From Turbatrix aceti (Eukaryota > Nematoda > Chromadorea > Rhabditida > Panagrolaimidae), in NCBI GenBank assembly GCA_963969345.1, contig OZ017768.1, positions 1,550,001 to 1,614,000 of the forward strand: 64,000 nt of DNA. Reading direction: 5' to 3'. This document shows positions 1 to 12,052 of this stretch, piece after piece (the stretch's first letter is position 1; each line of letters starts with the position of its first letter). A model generated the notes under the pieces. It saw only the letters and a program-made list of their open reading frames with translations. It had not been told where the DNA came from and made no database searches. The position numbers and the translations under genes are program-made.

Positions 1-1332
1 TTTAAAGGTTTTTTACTTTCACCGAATTTGCGCTTCACTCATTTATTTGTCTGTGTCTGCTTTTTTCTCTGTTCGTTGGCACAAATTAGGCGTTCCAATT
101 TTTCTTCTTTTGTATATGTATTCATTGTTATGCTTTATTCCCGGGCTCGTATTTTTGATCGTATTTTTGTTGACGGGTAAATTCAAAGTGCAACAAAATT
201 ATGATGAAACATAAAAATTTATAAAATGTTATGAGTTTTCTGCAAAGATGTTCGAAGCACTTTTCGTAGTTAGCTCTGGTTTATGCCAATGATTTGTGGG
301 AATTTTGGGGGTTAAAATATGTAATTCGTGCACTTGTGCATAATTTTTGGGTCATTTAGTTAATCGTTTTAAATGGGGACAAATTTGCAAAGCTTGTCAA
401 AATTTAGGTTTGAAATTCTTGAAAAATCATATTTTTTTAACAATTCGAAAAAAACGTGATGTTGACTTTAAAATTAAAAACAAGTGCAAATTTTTTTTGG
501 TTAATGAATAGCTGCACCCCGAGCCATATGTAGTTCCTATCCCTTCTTGTGCCTGTCAATCCACTTTTGAGATATTTTTGTTAGATGCAATCCTTTTTAC
601 CACCACTTCTTCCTCTTCCAAAAAAACACGAGTTGTAATTTTACTTAAAATAAAACAGGGCCTTCCTTTTTTTAGATTTTTTATGAAAACTCAGCCTAAA
701 AGTATGTATCTTATCTTGCAGATTGATGTGAGTGGCGGTGACCAATCATGCATAGTGTCAGAAACTGAATCTCCTAAAAAAAAACTTCAAAGATCCCCTA
801 CACTATTAAAAAAATTAAAAAAGTTGTATTTGTACCACACATGTTACGGAATGACGTCTAATATGATATTTGAATTGTTTGTTCTGTTCATCATTGACTA
901 TTCTGATGACATACAATATATTATTTGAATGCACCCCCTCACCTGTCCTCCCACTTTTTTTATGTACCTGTTTGTTCTTTTTTTTGTGTTTTAACCAACG
1001 TCCAAAAAAATAATGAAAATTTTTCCAGAAAGCCGAAGTTTTTCGAGCGTAAGCTTGAAACTTGTAATCAGAAGACGTGAAAAATCACCCCTTACCCTTA
1101 AGTCCAGCTGCCATCGATCAAACAACTCTGAAGGCTTAAACTTTAACTTTGGCCTTACGGAAATTGAATATGCCAAGTGTTCCTTCCTTCCTTCGCGCTG
1201 GTATGTAGCTTCCGTGTTTCTGGTGCGGTGTGAGTGAGGAAACGGTCTGGTCTGGTCCGGTAGAAGACCGGAGCGCGCCAAAAACCGGAGAGTGAACAGA
1301 AAGACCCCTTGAGCAAATATGCAAATGACGCA
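1..1332. other. Intergenic, no supported gene
   Basis: AT-rich sequence with many homopolymer runs. Open frames on both strands are short, start mostly at non-ATG codons and show no domain or splice structure. I see no gene here. Confidence 0.6.
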
Positions 1333-1707
1333 ATGCGCCTCAGGATTCTTCTGGCACTGGCTCTGACTTTGGCGCTCGTCAAGCCGTTAGTTAACAACTT
1401 GTCAATTTTGGTACGTATTTTTTTGTTAACCATGCCATGAAAAAATTGGGCATCAAGTACAAGTGCAATCCACAGACATATGTTTTTAAAAATATTTTTT
1501 TTGTTGAGAACAAAGTGCGTTAAGAAATTACACATTTTTTATATTTTGAATATTTTTTTTATTTTTTTGCAAAATTTTATTTGTGTAAAACATTGAAATT
1601 TTTTGTCCGAAAAAAAACAGACTCCACCCCCCACCTCGAAAAGCCATTTGTCAAACTACAACTGCGTTGAAGAGTATGTAAGCGGAGAGCAAGAGAAAGA
1701 GAGATGA
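1333..1707 (+). CDS. Candidate small secreted peptide (two exons)
   Basis: Candidate exons are 1333-1410 and 1621-1707, 54 codons plus stop. Exon 1 starts with ATG and encodes a classic signal peptide (MRLRILLALALTLALV), then ends at a GTACGT donor in phase 0. A ...AAACAG acceptor before 1621 opens a phase-0 exon encoding TPPPTSKSHLSNYNCVEEY and reading on to TGA at 1705. Alternatively the second exon is spliced again at GTAAGC (1678), which would make this the 5' end of a larger gene; its phase does not fit the neuroligin exon at 3248. A single cysteine and no dibasic cleavage sites argue against a typical disulphide-rich peptide. The support is the signal peptide and matched splice phases only; chance is possible. 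Confidence 0.3.
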
Positions 1708-3122
1708 TCAGCTCTTCGTCTGGGTTGCCCGACTGATGACGGGTTAAATAGTAAGCCGGCAGGGTAGGATAGCTATAATCACGTACTAGTATGCTATTCC
1801 GTTAGATATATGTATTGGGGTAGAGCAAAAAAAGATAGTGCCAGCGCACTTTGGCATAAGGGGAGACCCTCGTGCCTACTAGGTTTTTTTTCGAAAAACT
1901 CGATTGTGCCTTAAAGATCATTTTTGGGGCCAAAGACTTATTCGGAAAGGAATTTGTGTTTTTTTATTATTTATTAAAATTAATTTTCAAAAGTTTGACT
2001 TTTTCAATTTTTTTATAAAAACTAAATTTCTAAATTTTTGAAAATTAACACCAAAGTCGCCCTTTTCCAATCCATCCGAGCTCCTGTCCTTTTTGCCAAC
2101 TTTTACACGAACCCCAGACCGGATATGACAGATTCCGCGTGAATGCGCAAGTGATTGCATCAGCTTGCTTACATCGGCTATTGATGGCTTCATGTAACAT
2201 GTCTAACTGACTAACCAGTATGCCGACTCCGCACTCCCCGTAGAATTGGTACATAGTAGTTTCTTTGTTTTCACTTGAGATCCGTCGCCTGTCTTCCGTC
2301 CTCCATCCTTCCATCGTCATGCTCATGTCAGTGGTCGCTAATGCGCGCAAATGACCCCTTTGCCCCTGCCCCTGCCTAAAATCCCGGGGCTTTTACACTA
2401 TTTTTCTCCCTAAAAGTGTGACAAGCCGACGAACCAGTCTTTCGTGGGCAATCTCAGTCAGCAGCGTTGCAAAAACTCCCCTATACTCCCGCTTAACCAA
2501 ATTTGGCACGCGTACTTGACAGTGTGTGTGAGGCACCCCCAGACTGACTCTACGACCCGACACTATAGTAGGAGTAGTAGTTGGCCTACATAACTGCGAG
2601 CCAGCAGTTAGGAGGGAGTTCAAGAAGTTGCCTTCCCCTTTACCCCCCCCCCCAGTGAAGGCGTCAACGTCCGACGACTCCTCCGCCGACGGCGCCGTGG
2701 TAAGAGGGTTAACGCCTTGTCGTCATGCCGTTGTCGCCACCATAACTTCTTTCATACACAAAGTCAAAAAAAAGAGAAAGCTTTTTTCTCAATGGGATAA
2801 CGATTGTCCTCTGTTGTCAACGCTTTTTTTATCTATTATGATGGATAACTCGATTGTGAACATTTCTTTTTTTTGAAAACATGCGCGGGTTCTTTTTTAT
2901 CGAAAATTTTTTAGGTGTTGTTTTTTATTCTTCCAACGTTTTTTTTTTGATTTTGATTTGATTTTTTTTTCGCGATTTATTTTCCCAAAAAAAAAACAAG
3001 TTTTTCTAATTTTTAGAAACTCATCAGGACGCAAAAAAATTCCCGAATCAGAAATACGACGCTTGGAAAGGATTCCAGATGCGTCAAAAAATATACTGAC
3101 ACCTGCCTGATTGTCATCGGGA
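1708..3122. other. Intergenic region upstream of neuroligin
   Basis: Contains a poly-C tract near 2645 and poly-T runs. No convincing coding exon or RNA gene is seen. It probably includes the neuroligin promoter and 5' UTR, but no specific element can be assigned. Confidence 0.5.
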
Positions 3123-6100
3123 ATGAAACCGCCCTTACTCAACACAGTGCCTACCTTTTTGGTGCTTTTGCAGCTATTTTTTCAATATGCTGCGTAAGTT
3201 CAAAATTCTTTAAAAAATATTTTTGAAGTTAAAAACTTGTTTTTTAGCGCAAATTACGGTTACAAATCGGTCTCAACGTCATTTGGTGTCGTTCGCGGCG
3301 AGACCATATCACCGGGTGTCGATGATTTGCCTACGGTAACGCAATACCTTGGCATACCATACGGCGTTGCGCCAACGGGTCAGTATCGTTTCAACATGGC
3401 CATATCGGCTGCCAAATGGACGCATCAACCAAAGGATACATTTACGCTGTCAAATGCCTGTATGCAATCGGGTTTACCTCATTTATCGGAAACTGAGTGA
3501 GTTTTTTGGGTGTTTTAGAAATTTTATGTAAAAATTTTTTTCTTTAAATTATCTAAAAAAACTTGTAAAATCTATTTTCCACAAACAAATCTTCAACAAA
3601 CAAATGAATTGTTGTGATTGTTTTTTGTCACAAAGTAGAACGTTTGTTTGAAAATAATGTGGAAAGCAACAACGAAAAAAAAAGTGTACCAACTACGCAG
3701 GCAATGCTTCTTCCTGCCCTACCTGCACGCACACACACATGCATGATGCCTTCGATGATACCTGTGAGTCAATTGTCGACAAATCGACAAAGCTGATCGC
3801 ATCGCGTCACTGATGATGCCATTAACACAGAAATCGCGTGTAATCAATCACAAACGAACACGATTGGTTGACGGCTGTCATCTTGGAGGGATCAAGGGAG
3901 GACAAAAAGTAATGTAAAAAACCAATATAACTCAACCTGGGGGCTTCACGCAATAAAAAAAAGAATAAGAATAATAAAAACACATTTTTAGCGCTCTAAA
4001 AGTCCTCTCAGCCCAGCGCTTCGACTACATCCACAGACTTTTGCCCTTCCTGAAACCTCAGAGCGAAGATTGTCTGTACATGAACCTCTTTGTCCCGGAA
4101 AGACTCGAACGCTACCGAGACTCGCCATCCTCCAACCAGCGATCCGTGCTCGTCATCGTCCACGGCGATGACTTTGGCTGGGGCAGTGGAAATGCCTACA
4201 ACGCATCCATACTCTCATCCCATGGCCAGGTGATCGTCGTGACGCTCAACTATCGTCTCGGTGCTTTTGGATTCCTAGGAAGGTGCGAGCAGTCATCGTG
4301 CACCGGCAACGCTGGTTTATCGGACGTCGTTGCGGCACTCAAAATGCTGTCTAACATTTTGCCAGCTTTTGGAGGCGATCCGTCGTCGGTGACTTTGATG
4401 GGCTGGGGATCTGGAGCGGCGATGGTTTCTCTGTTGATGGCATCGCCGATCACGCAACCTAAAAGCCGACTTTTCCGGAGAGCTATTTTGCTGGATGGAT
4501 CGGCTTTGTCGCCTTGGGCTATCAGTGGTCATCCACAGAGCAACTTTTTTAAAATTGCTGAACATTTGGGGGTGAGTTGTATTTTTTTGTGTGTATCGTT
4601 TTTCTAAAAAAAAAAGTGTAACGCGCTCAAAATGCAAAAACGATTTCAATAAGCGATACACTTTTCTAACAAACATTACACTTTTTTCACATACGGTACA
4701 CTTTTTCTAACAAACGTTACACTTTTTTTTTATACCGTACTCACCGTAAAATTTGTTTTTTAGTGCTACAAAACCGACAAATCCAAAGATGCATACAAGC
4801 GCAACGACTACTTCAACCAGGACATCTCAACAGTCGTCCGCTGCATCCAGGATCACAGTGAACGTAATCTCACACTGGCAGCCAAACGAATCCACATTCC
4901 AACATTCCTCAGCGCTTTCGCACCGATTGTTGACGGTCAAATTGTCCCAAACCACCCCCGGATATCTTTTTCACCAAAATTTGGCGCACTCTTCCGGGAC
5001 ATAGACCTCCTGGTCGGCACCGTCAGCCATCCCGCGCACCACCTCATGCCCAATGCCGACGCTGAACACGGCATCGATGAGGAAAAGCGGAATAAGATTC
5101 TGCGTACGTTGGTTCGAAATTTGTACGACTACCATCGTAGCGAGATTCTGGATGCCGTCGTCACGGAGTACACTGACTGGGAGAATCCAAAGAATCATCC
5201 GAAGGCCATGAGAAATGGCGTCATGGCAGCACTCGGCGATGCACTGTTTACGACACCGCTGGTCGAAACGGCGAGGATGCATTCGACGGATGAAGTGCCT
5301 CAGGCGTCCAATACTTTCTTGTGAGTTTTTTTTGGATTTTGCATGGGTTTTTACGGTGATTAACTTTTTTTTAGCTTTGTGTTTTCACACGAGACCAAAT
5401 CCTGGACAAAGGAGCAGCCATCCAGCGGCGTCAGGGGCGCTCTATCAGCTGACCATGTTCCCTATATCCTGGGATATCCTCTGGCTCCTAGATTTGGCGA
5501 AAATCAACTTTTTTCGGGATTCTCGAATGAAGACCGGTCGATTTCTAAGGTCATGATGCATTACGTTGCTAATTTTGCAAAATCCGGGTAAGTTGAATTG
5601 AAATTTGAAAAAACAATTCATTAAAAAAAAACTTATTTAAATTTTTTTTTAATTTTACAAATTCTAAAATCAAATTTTTAAAATTTTAAAATTTTTAAAT
5701 TCTGAAATTTAAATTTTAAAATTTTAAAATTTTTAAATTCTGAAATCAAAATTTTTATATTTTTAAATTTTAAAATTAAAATTTTTGTTTTTCAGTTTTT
5801 TAAAAATTTTATTTTTAATTTTAGTGACCCCTCAAAACCAGTCCAGCTTCCGACAACATCGACCATCGAGGAACGCTACCACTCCACGCCCTGGCCCCAG
5901 TACAACCAGGCCGGCCGCGAAGCCTACCTCGAAATCGACCTCCGACCAAAAGTCAAAAATTATTACCGCAACAGCTTTGTCGGTTTCTGGTCGAGTTTCG
6001 TACCCCAGCTCAACCGGGGCACGCAGGAGGACATTCCTGAAGAGCACAACCTGCTTCCGGATCACTTCAATAAGCAGTCATTTTTTGGCTACGTTAGACC

Positions 6101-7492
6101 GTACTCGGCACTGCACAACGATCCCTTCCCGCCTCCACCTCTGCCGCCAACTCCCCTGCCAAAGGATTTGAGGCTACCAAATGCAACCACGACACCCAAA
6201 CCCAGTGTTCCAAAATCCAATGGCGAGGATCCAAAACTGAAGGATAAACTCGAAAAACAGTATGCCGATCGGTTGAGTCAGATGCTGGTTATCGTTGTCA
6301 TTGTTGGAATCATCTTTTTCGTCCTGAATATTTGTGGAAGTATCGCGTTTGTCAGAATGGTGAGTTGAAAAAATGAAAACTCTTGACACGAAATAATAAA
6401 AATTCGTGTCTTGACACGAAATAATAGAAATTCGTGTCTCGGCACGAAAATATAAAAAATCGTTTCAAGAGTTTTTTGATGCGCACATTTCTTTCTAAAA
6501 ATTTGATTTTTATAAAGTATAATTTTTTTTCAGCGAAAAAATGGTTCAAACGAAAAGAAAATGCTCAAATACCAGAGCTACGCTGCCACCGGTCAACTAC
6601 CTCCTGGCGATCTCAATTACATTCCAAACTCGCCGCTCAGCCAGCAGGTAAGCAGGCAGGTTACCTATTTAGTCTTTCTTCTTCTCCTCTGTCCAAACCA
6701 TTTTCTGACAGTGTGCTGACATATAATACATATTTATATAATTTTGGTTTTCGGTTTTTGGCTTTGGTTTTGTCGATGTTTATTTCTAAACAAAAAAGTG
6801 AAATCTAATCTGCAAAAAAAATTTCGCTTTCAGTTTTTGTGTCCATGTTTGTTTGTTTGTTACAGGTCAGCCTACCGCCGCCACCTCCTGGTTTGATAGC
6901 TAATAACAATTCTGCGTCAGCGAGTGAAAGGAGATTACTGGAACGTCAAGCGACAATTCAGCAACAAAACAAGCCTCCACCTTTTCCGGGGCCACTGGCT
7001 CTGCATCGACAGAGTCTGGCAACCATGAATCCACCGGTTTTATCCAAATCCAGTGGACATCAAGTTGGGGGATACACCCTCTCACATGGTCCTTCAGGTA
7101 GCCAGTACGTGACGACAAGTCTCAACGGGTCTTCTGAGACAGGTATTGGCCTGGGACCACCCAGGTTGAGCCTACACGAACAGGTAACTTGAAATTACCA
7201 CGTTTTTTGTCGTTGTTGCCGTGACGTGTGCGTGCAATCACCATTTTTCCTATTTTCTAACAACAATCATTTTTAGGAACCTCTACTGACAGGTAGCGGC
7301 TCAAAATCCTCAACACCAGGCCTCATGAGACCACCTGGCATATCCCCAACGTGTCCTAGGCACGGGAGAGCCGCACAAATGCTTCTCGCGCAACAGGGCA
7401 GGGCAAATTCCATGGCGGGGTCCGCGATGACACTTTCTGGGTCACAGAATATTGTCGGTGCTCCGCCTACGCTGGAAGAAGTTCAGGTATAG
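3123..7492 (+). CDS. nlg-1: Neuroligin (synaptic adhesion, cholinesterase-like fold)
   Basis: Nine exons: 3123-3193, 3248-3496, 3992-4571, 4764-5320, 5375-5587, 5825-6359, 6534-6647, 6866-7183, 7277-7492; 950 residues, all phases match. Residues 1-24 are a signal peptide. The carboxylesterase-like ectodomain covers about 25-640 and includes SEDCLYMNLFVP, NYRLGAFGF and RGALSADHVPYILGYPL. The nucleophile elbow reads GWGSG (244-248): the catalytic serine position is glycine, as in neuroligins, so it should be an adhesion protein and not an esterase. One transmembrane helix lies at about 710-733, followed by a proline-rich cytoplasmic tail of about 215 residues (VSLPPPPPG) ending EEVQV. Neuroligins sit postsynaptically and bind neurexin. 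The last donor is uncertain: splicing at 7487 to an exon at 7633 would end the protein in VKWA. Confidence 0.93.
4600..4745. repeat. Short tandem repeat in neuroligin intron 3
   Basis: The intron between exons 3 and 4 repeats the word TTACACTTTTT / GTACACTTTTT with CTAACAAACRTTACAC in between, about four to five imperfect units of roughly 30 bases. A related word occurs at 43.20-43.27 kb. Confidence 0.6.
6379..6475. repeat. Intronic TTGACACGAAA repeat
   Basis: Neuroligin intron 6 contains three copies of CTTGACACGAAATAATA / TCTCGGCACGAAAATA, interleaved with TTCGTGTC, its partial complement, so it can fold. The same family recurs at 17.74-17.83, 51.85-51.93, 54.76-54.90 and 56.10-56.21 kb. 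Confidence 0.6.
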
Positions 7493-8070
7493 CCTCGTTG
7501 AAACAATCAATAATGTGATATTATCTTTTTTTTCTGATTTTTTTGTTTTTTTCCCGCCATCGATGTCCTTTGTTGAGGGCTTTCATATTTTTTTTGTGTG
7601 ATTTTTTTTGAACAATAAATTGTTATGTACAGGTGAAGTGGGCGTGAAAATCGGGAAAACAAATTTGTGGAAACTGATATGACAATTATGCCGGTATGCA
7701 TTTATTTAAATGCTTAACAGTTGAATTCTTTGAATAGCTAGGTGCAGCAGACTAGCATGTGCAAATGCATGTGGGAGCAAACAAAGATTGTATCCCTTAT
7801 GCTTTGTACTGTTCTTGACCGCTGCAGCTGCTGCGGCCGGCCGCGAACGATGCTTTCTTCCGCGCTATACACAACTTTGAGCACAAAAAAACCGTAAAAA
7901 TGGCAAAGAGAATGGAAGAAGGGAAAAAATGTGAAATAATTAGCACAGAAAATTATTGTATCCTAAATATAATATGCACCTTTTTTAGTTTTTGGGTAAA
8001 CCAAAAAATTTTTTCATGGTTTAAAAAAAAATGTAATCCGTCAACGTCACGAATCCTGTCCAAAAAAACC
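7493..8070. other. 3' flank of neuroligin
   Basis: Contains AATAAA at about 7614, a plausible polyadenylation signal, and the possible alternative last exon 7633-7647. Nothing else is recognised. Confidence 0.5.
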
Positions 8071-8368
8071 GGCAAAATGTTGGACAGCATTTTGAGTGCC
8101 GCAACGACGTCAGATAAATCAGCGTTGCCGGTGCACGATGACTGTTCGCACCTTCCGAGGAATCCAAAAGCACCGAGACGATAGTTGAGTGTCACGACGA
8201 TCACCTGGCCGTGGGATGAGAGTATGGATGCGTTGTAGGCATTTCCACTGCCCCAGCCAAAGTCATCGCCGTGGACGACGACGAGCACGGATCGCTGGTT
8301 GGAGGATGGCGAGTCTCGGTAGCGTTCGAGTCTTTCCGGGACAAAGAGGTTCATGTGCAGACAGTCCA
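8071..8368 (-). pseudogene. Inverted partial copy of neuroligin exon 3
   Basis: The minus strand is nearly identical to 4062-4362, an internal part of neuroligin exon 3. It encodes the same peptide from DCLHMNLFVP to LKMLSNILP with a handful of substitutions (I to V, G to D, Y to H). The homology begins and ends inside the parental exon and not at its splice sites, and no other neuroligin exon is found nearby. It is therefore a genomic fragment duplication and not a retrocopy or an intact second gene. The open frame is still uninterrupted across the copied segment, which with the high similarity suggests a recent event. It could still be used as an exon of an unknown transcript. Confidence 0.85.
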
Positions 8369-10282
8369 TGGATGTAAAAGGACTGACATGCGAAAACTTC
8401 AAGAGCAAAATGTTATCTATAGCCGGACGCATCCCGCTCCCAAAAAAAAGAAACCGGAGCCCCACAAAAAATTTATTTCATTCTTTCCAACGCCAACGTG
8501 CAAGAAATTTGACCATCTATTTTTATCGTGACGTTGCAAAAGGCGTTATTTCAGCTTGCATATATTTTCCTTCATCCCCTACGTCACATAACCACATTTC
8601 AAAATATCCACACGTTCTTTGAACATTCATTCTCCCATATTTTCTTCCAGTGTGTCAAAAATGCAAGCCCTGGCAAAAATCGCCCTTTCCCCTATTGCTG
8701 CAGGCAGCTCTCATCCCGCTATTCAATTCTTGCTGCAGCACGCATGCTAAGCCCTAATTAATAGGGGCTAAAACGTGCTAAGACCACTGGTGTTCGTTTC
8801 CGCTCTCGAAGACCACCGACCCTTACTTAGAGGGTGTGCTGTGGATAATTTGAGTGCCTTTTTCGAATTTTATTGCATTTCAAGGCCATTTATTATATTT
8901 AGCGTTTTGGGGGTGTTGTATTATTGAGCGAATTATTTTTCGCATTTTTGACTGGTACACGACAACGCGGGGGAACAAAAAAAAACCGGAAGCAATGCAG
9001 AAAAGAACAGACGGATGACTAGCCAGGGGAAAAATTGTGGAAAATGAATATTTTTCACCTGACAAAGGAAAATGTGTATAATTGTTACTCCAATTTGTCA
9101 GACAAGCTATTTTTTGTTTTTTTATCAAAAAACAAAAAATACAACTTTTTTGGACTGAAAAAACCGTAACGATGCCCTAGGCCATAACTGTGTTTTTTAG
9201 GCCATGCTGACCTCGTCAACATCCCGCAGCCTACATGCCTGCCAGCCGGGGAAAAAAGATCACGAGTTCCCCCTCTCTCTTCCCTCCTCAAGGCCACATC
9301 CAGCCCGGCCCGCAGCCAGGCCTCCTCGTCTTTGTTGTTTGTCCCCCCAAAACCAATTTTTCGTCGGTCGACGAAAACAGAACCGAGTCATAGATTCCAT
9401 TCCGTACGTCCCCCTCTCTTCGCATTGCTCCCCCCTACGAAGGAAGATAGAAAAGAGAGAAAAGGGTAAGTCGGTCGGTCACGTGTTGGCGGGCTGCACC
9501 CTGCAGTGTACACAAACGTCCCGGGACGCGTCCGACTCGATTCCCCCCCCCCCCAAATAGAAGGAGTGAAGGAAAGAGAAGCTCGCCTGGTCTGGGCTGG
9601 TCACCCTCACTCACCCCCATTGATTTCCCTACCCCGTTTGTTCGTGTTCGGTCTTTTCGGTGGCCGGGAATTTTTCGCGCTTACAAAACCCCGCCTTCGA
9701 GGAAAAGGGGTAGCGCTCTTTTCTCTTATGTTAGCACTGACACAGGATGTTATTCTTTGGCATCTACGAGACTTACTTAGGCTTACTATTTTTACCGCAT
9801 TTGGGGCCACAGGGTCTAGGGGGAGTATTTAGGGTAATTCGAAAGTAATGGGCATATGCAAATTGCTTCGAACATGTTCGTTTCACAGACAGGAGCGGAG
9901 TAGGGGGATCTATAGGCTGCTCAAGTTACTTTTGCTCACTTGCGATAATTACAGGGTTTTCAACTGTCGTTCTATTTTTTCCTTTTTACACCAATGATGA
10001 CGTGCTTTTTTTCGTACCATTGCCCTCATGTGACAAGTGACAACATTACGATCAATCAGGCCATAAGAACCCATATCAATCTTTTATTATTGTTGCATTA
10101 AAACCTGCAACGTTCGTACCCCTAAAAACTAGTATTTTATATCTTTGTTGCAGCTAGCGTCAGTAAAATGTAGTGGGTGGCTATTTGCGGCCTACTATTT
10201 CTCTGCTGCACCTGGAAGGGGTGAGTCTCAACTTTGATCCACGCGTCGTGTGATAGGGGAACACAGTACATGACGTCCATGA
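8369..10282. other. Gene-poor intergenic region
   Basis: Contains GC-rich stretches with poly-C (9541-9554) and low-complexity T-rich sequence. Several frames of 60-118 codons are open, but none has splice support, a domain or a convincing start, so I call no gene. Confidence 0.5.
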
Positions 10283-10510
10283 TATTTATTTATTTATTTA
10301 TTTATTTCACCATTACTCAGTGGTTAGTTATCATTAGACCAGATGTTAGGACGTCCATGATATATGAGGATATAAACATGTATAATAATGTTGTATTTAA
10401 AGTATATCTATACATGTATATTTATCTACGTGGACGTCATTTGTGCCTCCTAACATCTGGTCTAATGATAACTAACCACTAAGTAATGGTGAAATAAATA
10501 AATAAATAAA
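10283..10510. repeat. Fold-back element with ATTT tandem ends
   Basis: Inverted arms of about 64 bases: the left arm is (ATTT)n followed by CACCATTACTCAGTGGTTAG and on to about 10352; the right arm (10447-10509) is its complement, ending in (AAAT)n. The loop is about 95 bases. The arms differ at few positions. This looks like a MITE or fold-back insertion. A short (ATAA)n tail follows at 10520-10540. Confidence 0.75.
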
Positions 10511-11707
10511 CATGTCATAACATGAAATAAATAAATAAAAAATCTTATAACTCATGTATAGCGTATTTATGTCTTAATTTATATATCTATATTTATAATG
10601 ATCTGCGTCCCCGTATACCGTACACATCTATAACAAGTATACAAAGTTCAGTATCACTTATGCGTAGTTTTGTATCTTTATATAATATTTTTTATAATCA
10701 TATTTATTCTACCATTCCAAACTTAAAATAAATTGAATTTAAAAATTGTAGACTGCTACATACAATTCTTTTGTTTTTCCTTCCCCTTTCCTTTCTACCG
10801 GTGACACGAGTTGTTGTTTGCGATTCTGGACTTACTTAGCAACGAGTAGCATTTCAAAAATCATAAACACATCGATGGATGGATGGCTGGACGGGGAGAG
10901 GGAGGTGGGAGGAGTCAGAGCCCAAGCCCCAGACGACGACCGACCAGAGAGCGTCGACGCGTAGGAATGGCTCCACCAGGGAGGGACAGGACATGGCAAG
11001 GCCAGGCTTGTATTATAAACAGGCCAGAAATAAGTACCTTTTTTTGATTGCAAATTGCAGCTTACGTTAGACAGAAGTCTTATTAGGTATTCTCATGGGT
11101 CCTAAATTGAAAGTTCATCATCAGCTAAAATTGTGTGCATTTTTTACGTCATTGATGCTGGTGTCTAGTTGTTTTGCCGCACTTTTTTGTTTTCCCCAGT
11201 ATTCTGGTTGTTTTTGTACCCAAAAAGGGATGGGATGTCTTGAGTTCTGTTTTTTTTTCTGGTGTTTATGTACATCGATCGAACCATGTGTAAGACCTAA
11301 AGTCGTCTCCCGGCCTAATCCCACATGATTGGTCTCTGATTATATTTATAATCAAAAAGTTTCCACTTTACGGAGTAGCGTGTGGGTGTTACGCCTGTAA
11401 TCTTTATTTAGTTACTATTTCAAGGGGGTACTGACTGGAATGCGTAAGGCCGGTTGACTGCTTACGTTCTTTTAAAACGTCAAGCTTCCCAAAATAACAT
11501 TGCTATAATGGGGATAAAGTTGTTTTTTTTTCTCCCTTTGGCCTAATGAAAAATCCCTAAAAGGCTATAACACAGTTTTCTTTTTTTTCGGTTTGCGTGC
11601 GTCTCATTTTTTAGGCCGCGCATTATCTTCATCAAAGGAAACGAGAAAGAGGGAGGGGAGTGCATAAACTTGTTTTTTGATGCCCGAAAGGTCACACATT
11701 ACTTGCA
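10511..11707. other. Intergenic, no supported gene
   Basis: AT-rich with a moderately GC-rich patch at 10870-11010. No exon with matching splice signals or recognisable protein was found. Confidence 0.5.
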
Positions 11708-11719
11708 TGGCATTTTTCA

Positions 11720-12040
11720 TTCATTTCATTTCATTTATTCTCTAACTCGTACGCACCATATCATACATACAACACTACAATGAACAGTCAGAAGGTGATG
11801 AAGATGATGATGGCGTCTCGTACGTAGAGGGGCCCATCCGGAACGGATGTCTTTGCGATACGTGCACCCTGAGTTCGCAGCTCTTACAGGGGACGGGACG
11901 TGTTTTTGGTGTGGTGTGTTTTTCGATTGGATGATGACGAATGAGAATGAGTTGTAGAAGACCGCTGCGCCCAAGCGGGATCGAACCTCGACCTTGATTT
12001 CCTTGTAGACGCGCCACACACCACTGGGCCACCCGCGCCC
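11720..12040 (-). mobile_element. tRNA-derived SINE with 12-bp target duplication
   Basis: Read on the minus strand, it starts GCGCGGGTGGCCCAGTGGTG, which contains a pol III A box (TGGCCCAGTGG). A perfect B box (GGTTCGATCCC) lies about 50 bases further on. The body is about 230 bases, and the element ends in AATAAATGAAATGAAATGAA, a short tandem tail typical of SINEs. The 12-base word TGGCATTTTTCA flanks it exactly on both sides (11708-11719 and 12041-12052), which is a target-site duplication. The tRNA-like head does not fold as a functional tRNA because the acceptor and T stems have mismatches. Transposition would depend on an unidentified LINE. Confidence 0.85.
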
Positions 12041-12052
12041 TGGCATTTTTCA

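Noticed and set aside
1155..1535. 126-codon minus-strand ORF
   Set aside because: Does not start at ATG with context, no domain, overlaps the candidate peptide exon and has low-complexity composition.
11966..12038. Functional tRNA gene
   Set aside because: A and B boxes are present, but the acceptor and T stems do not pair and the unit continues into a SINE body and tail with target duplications.
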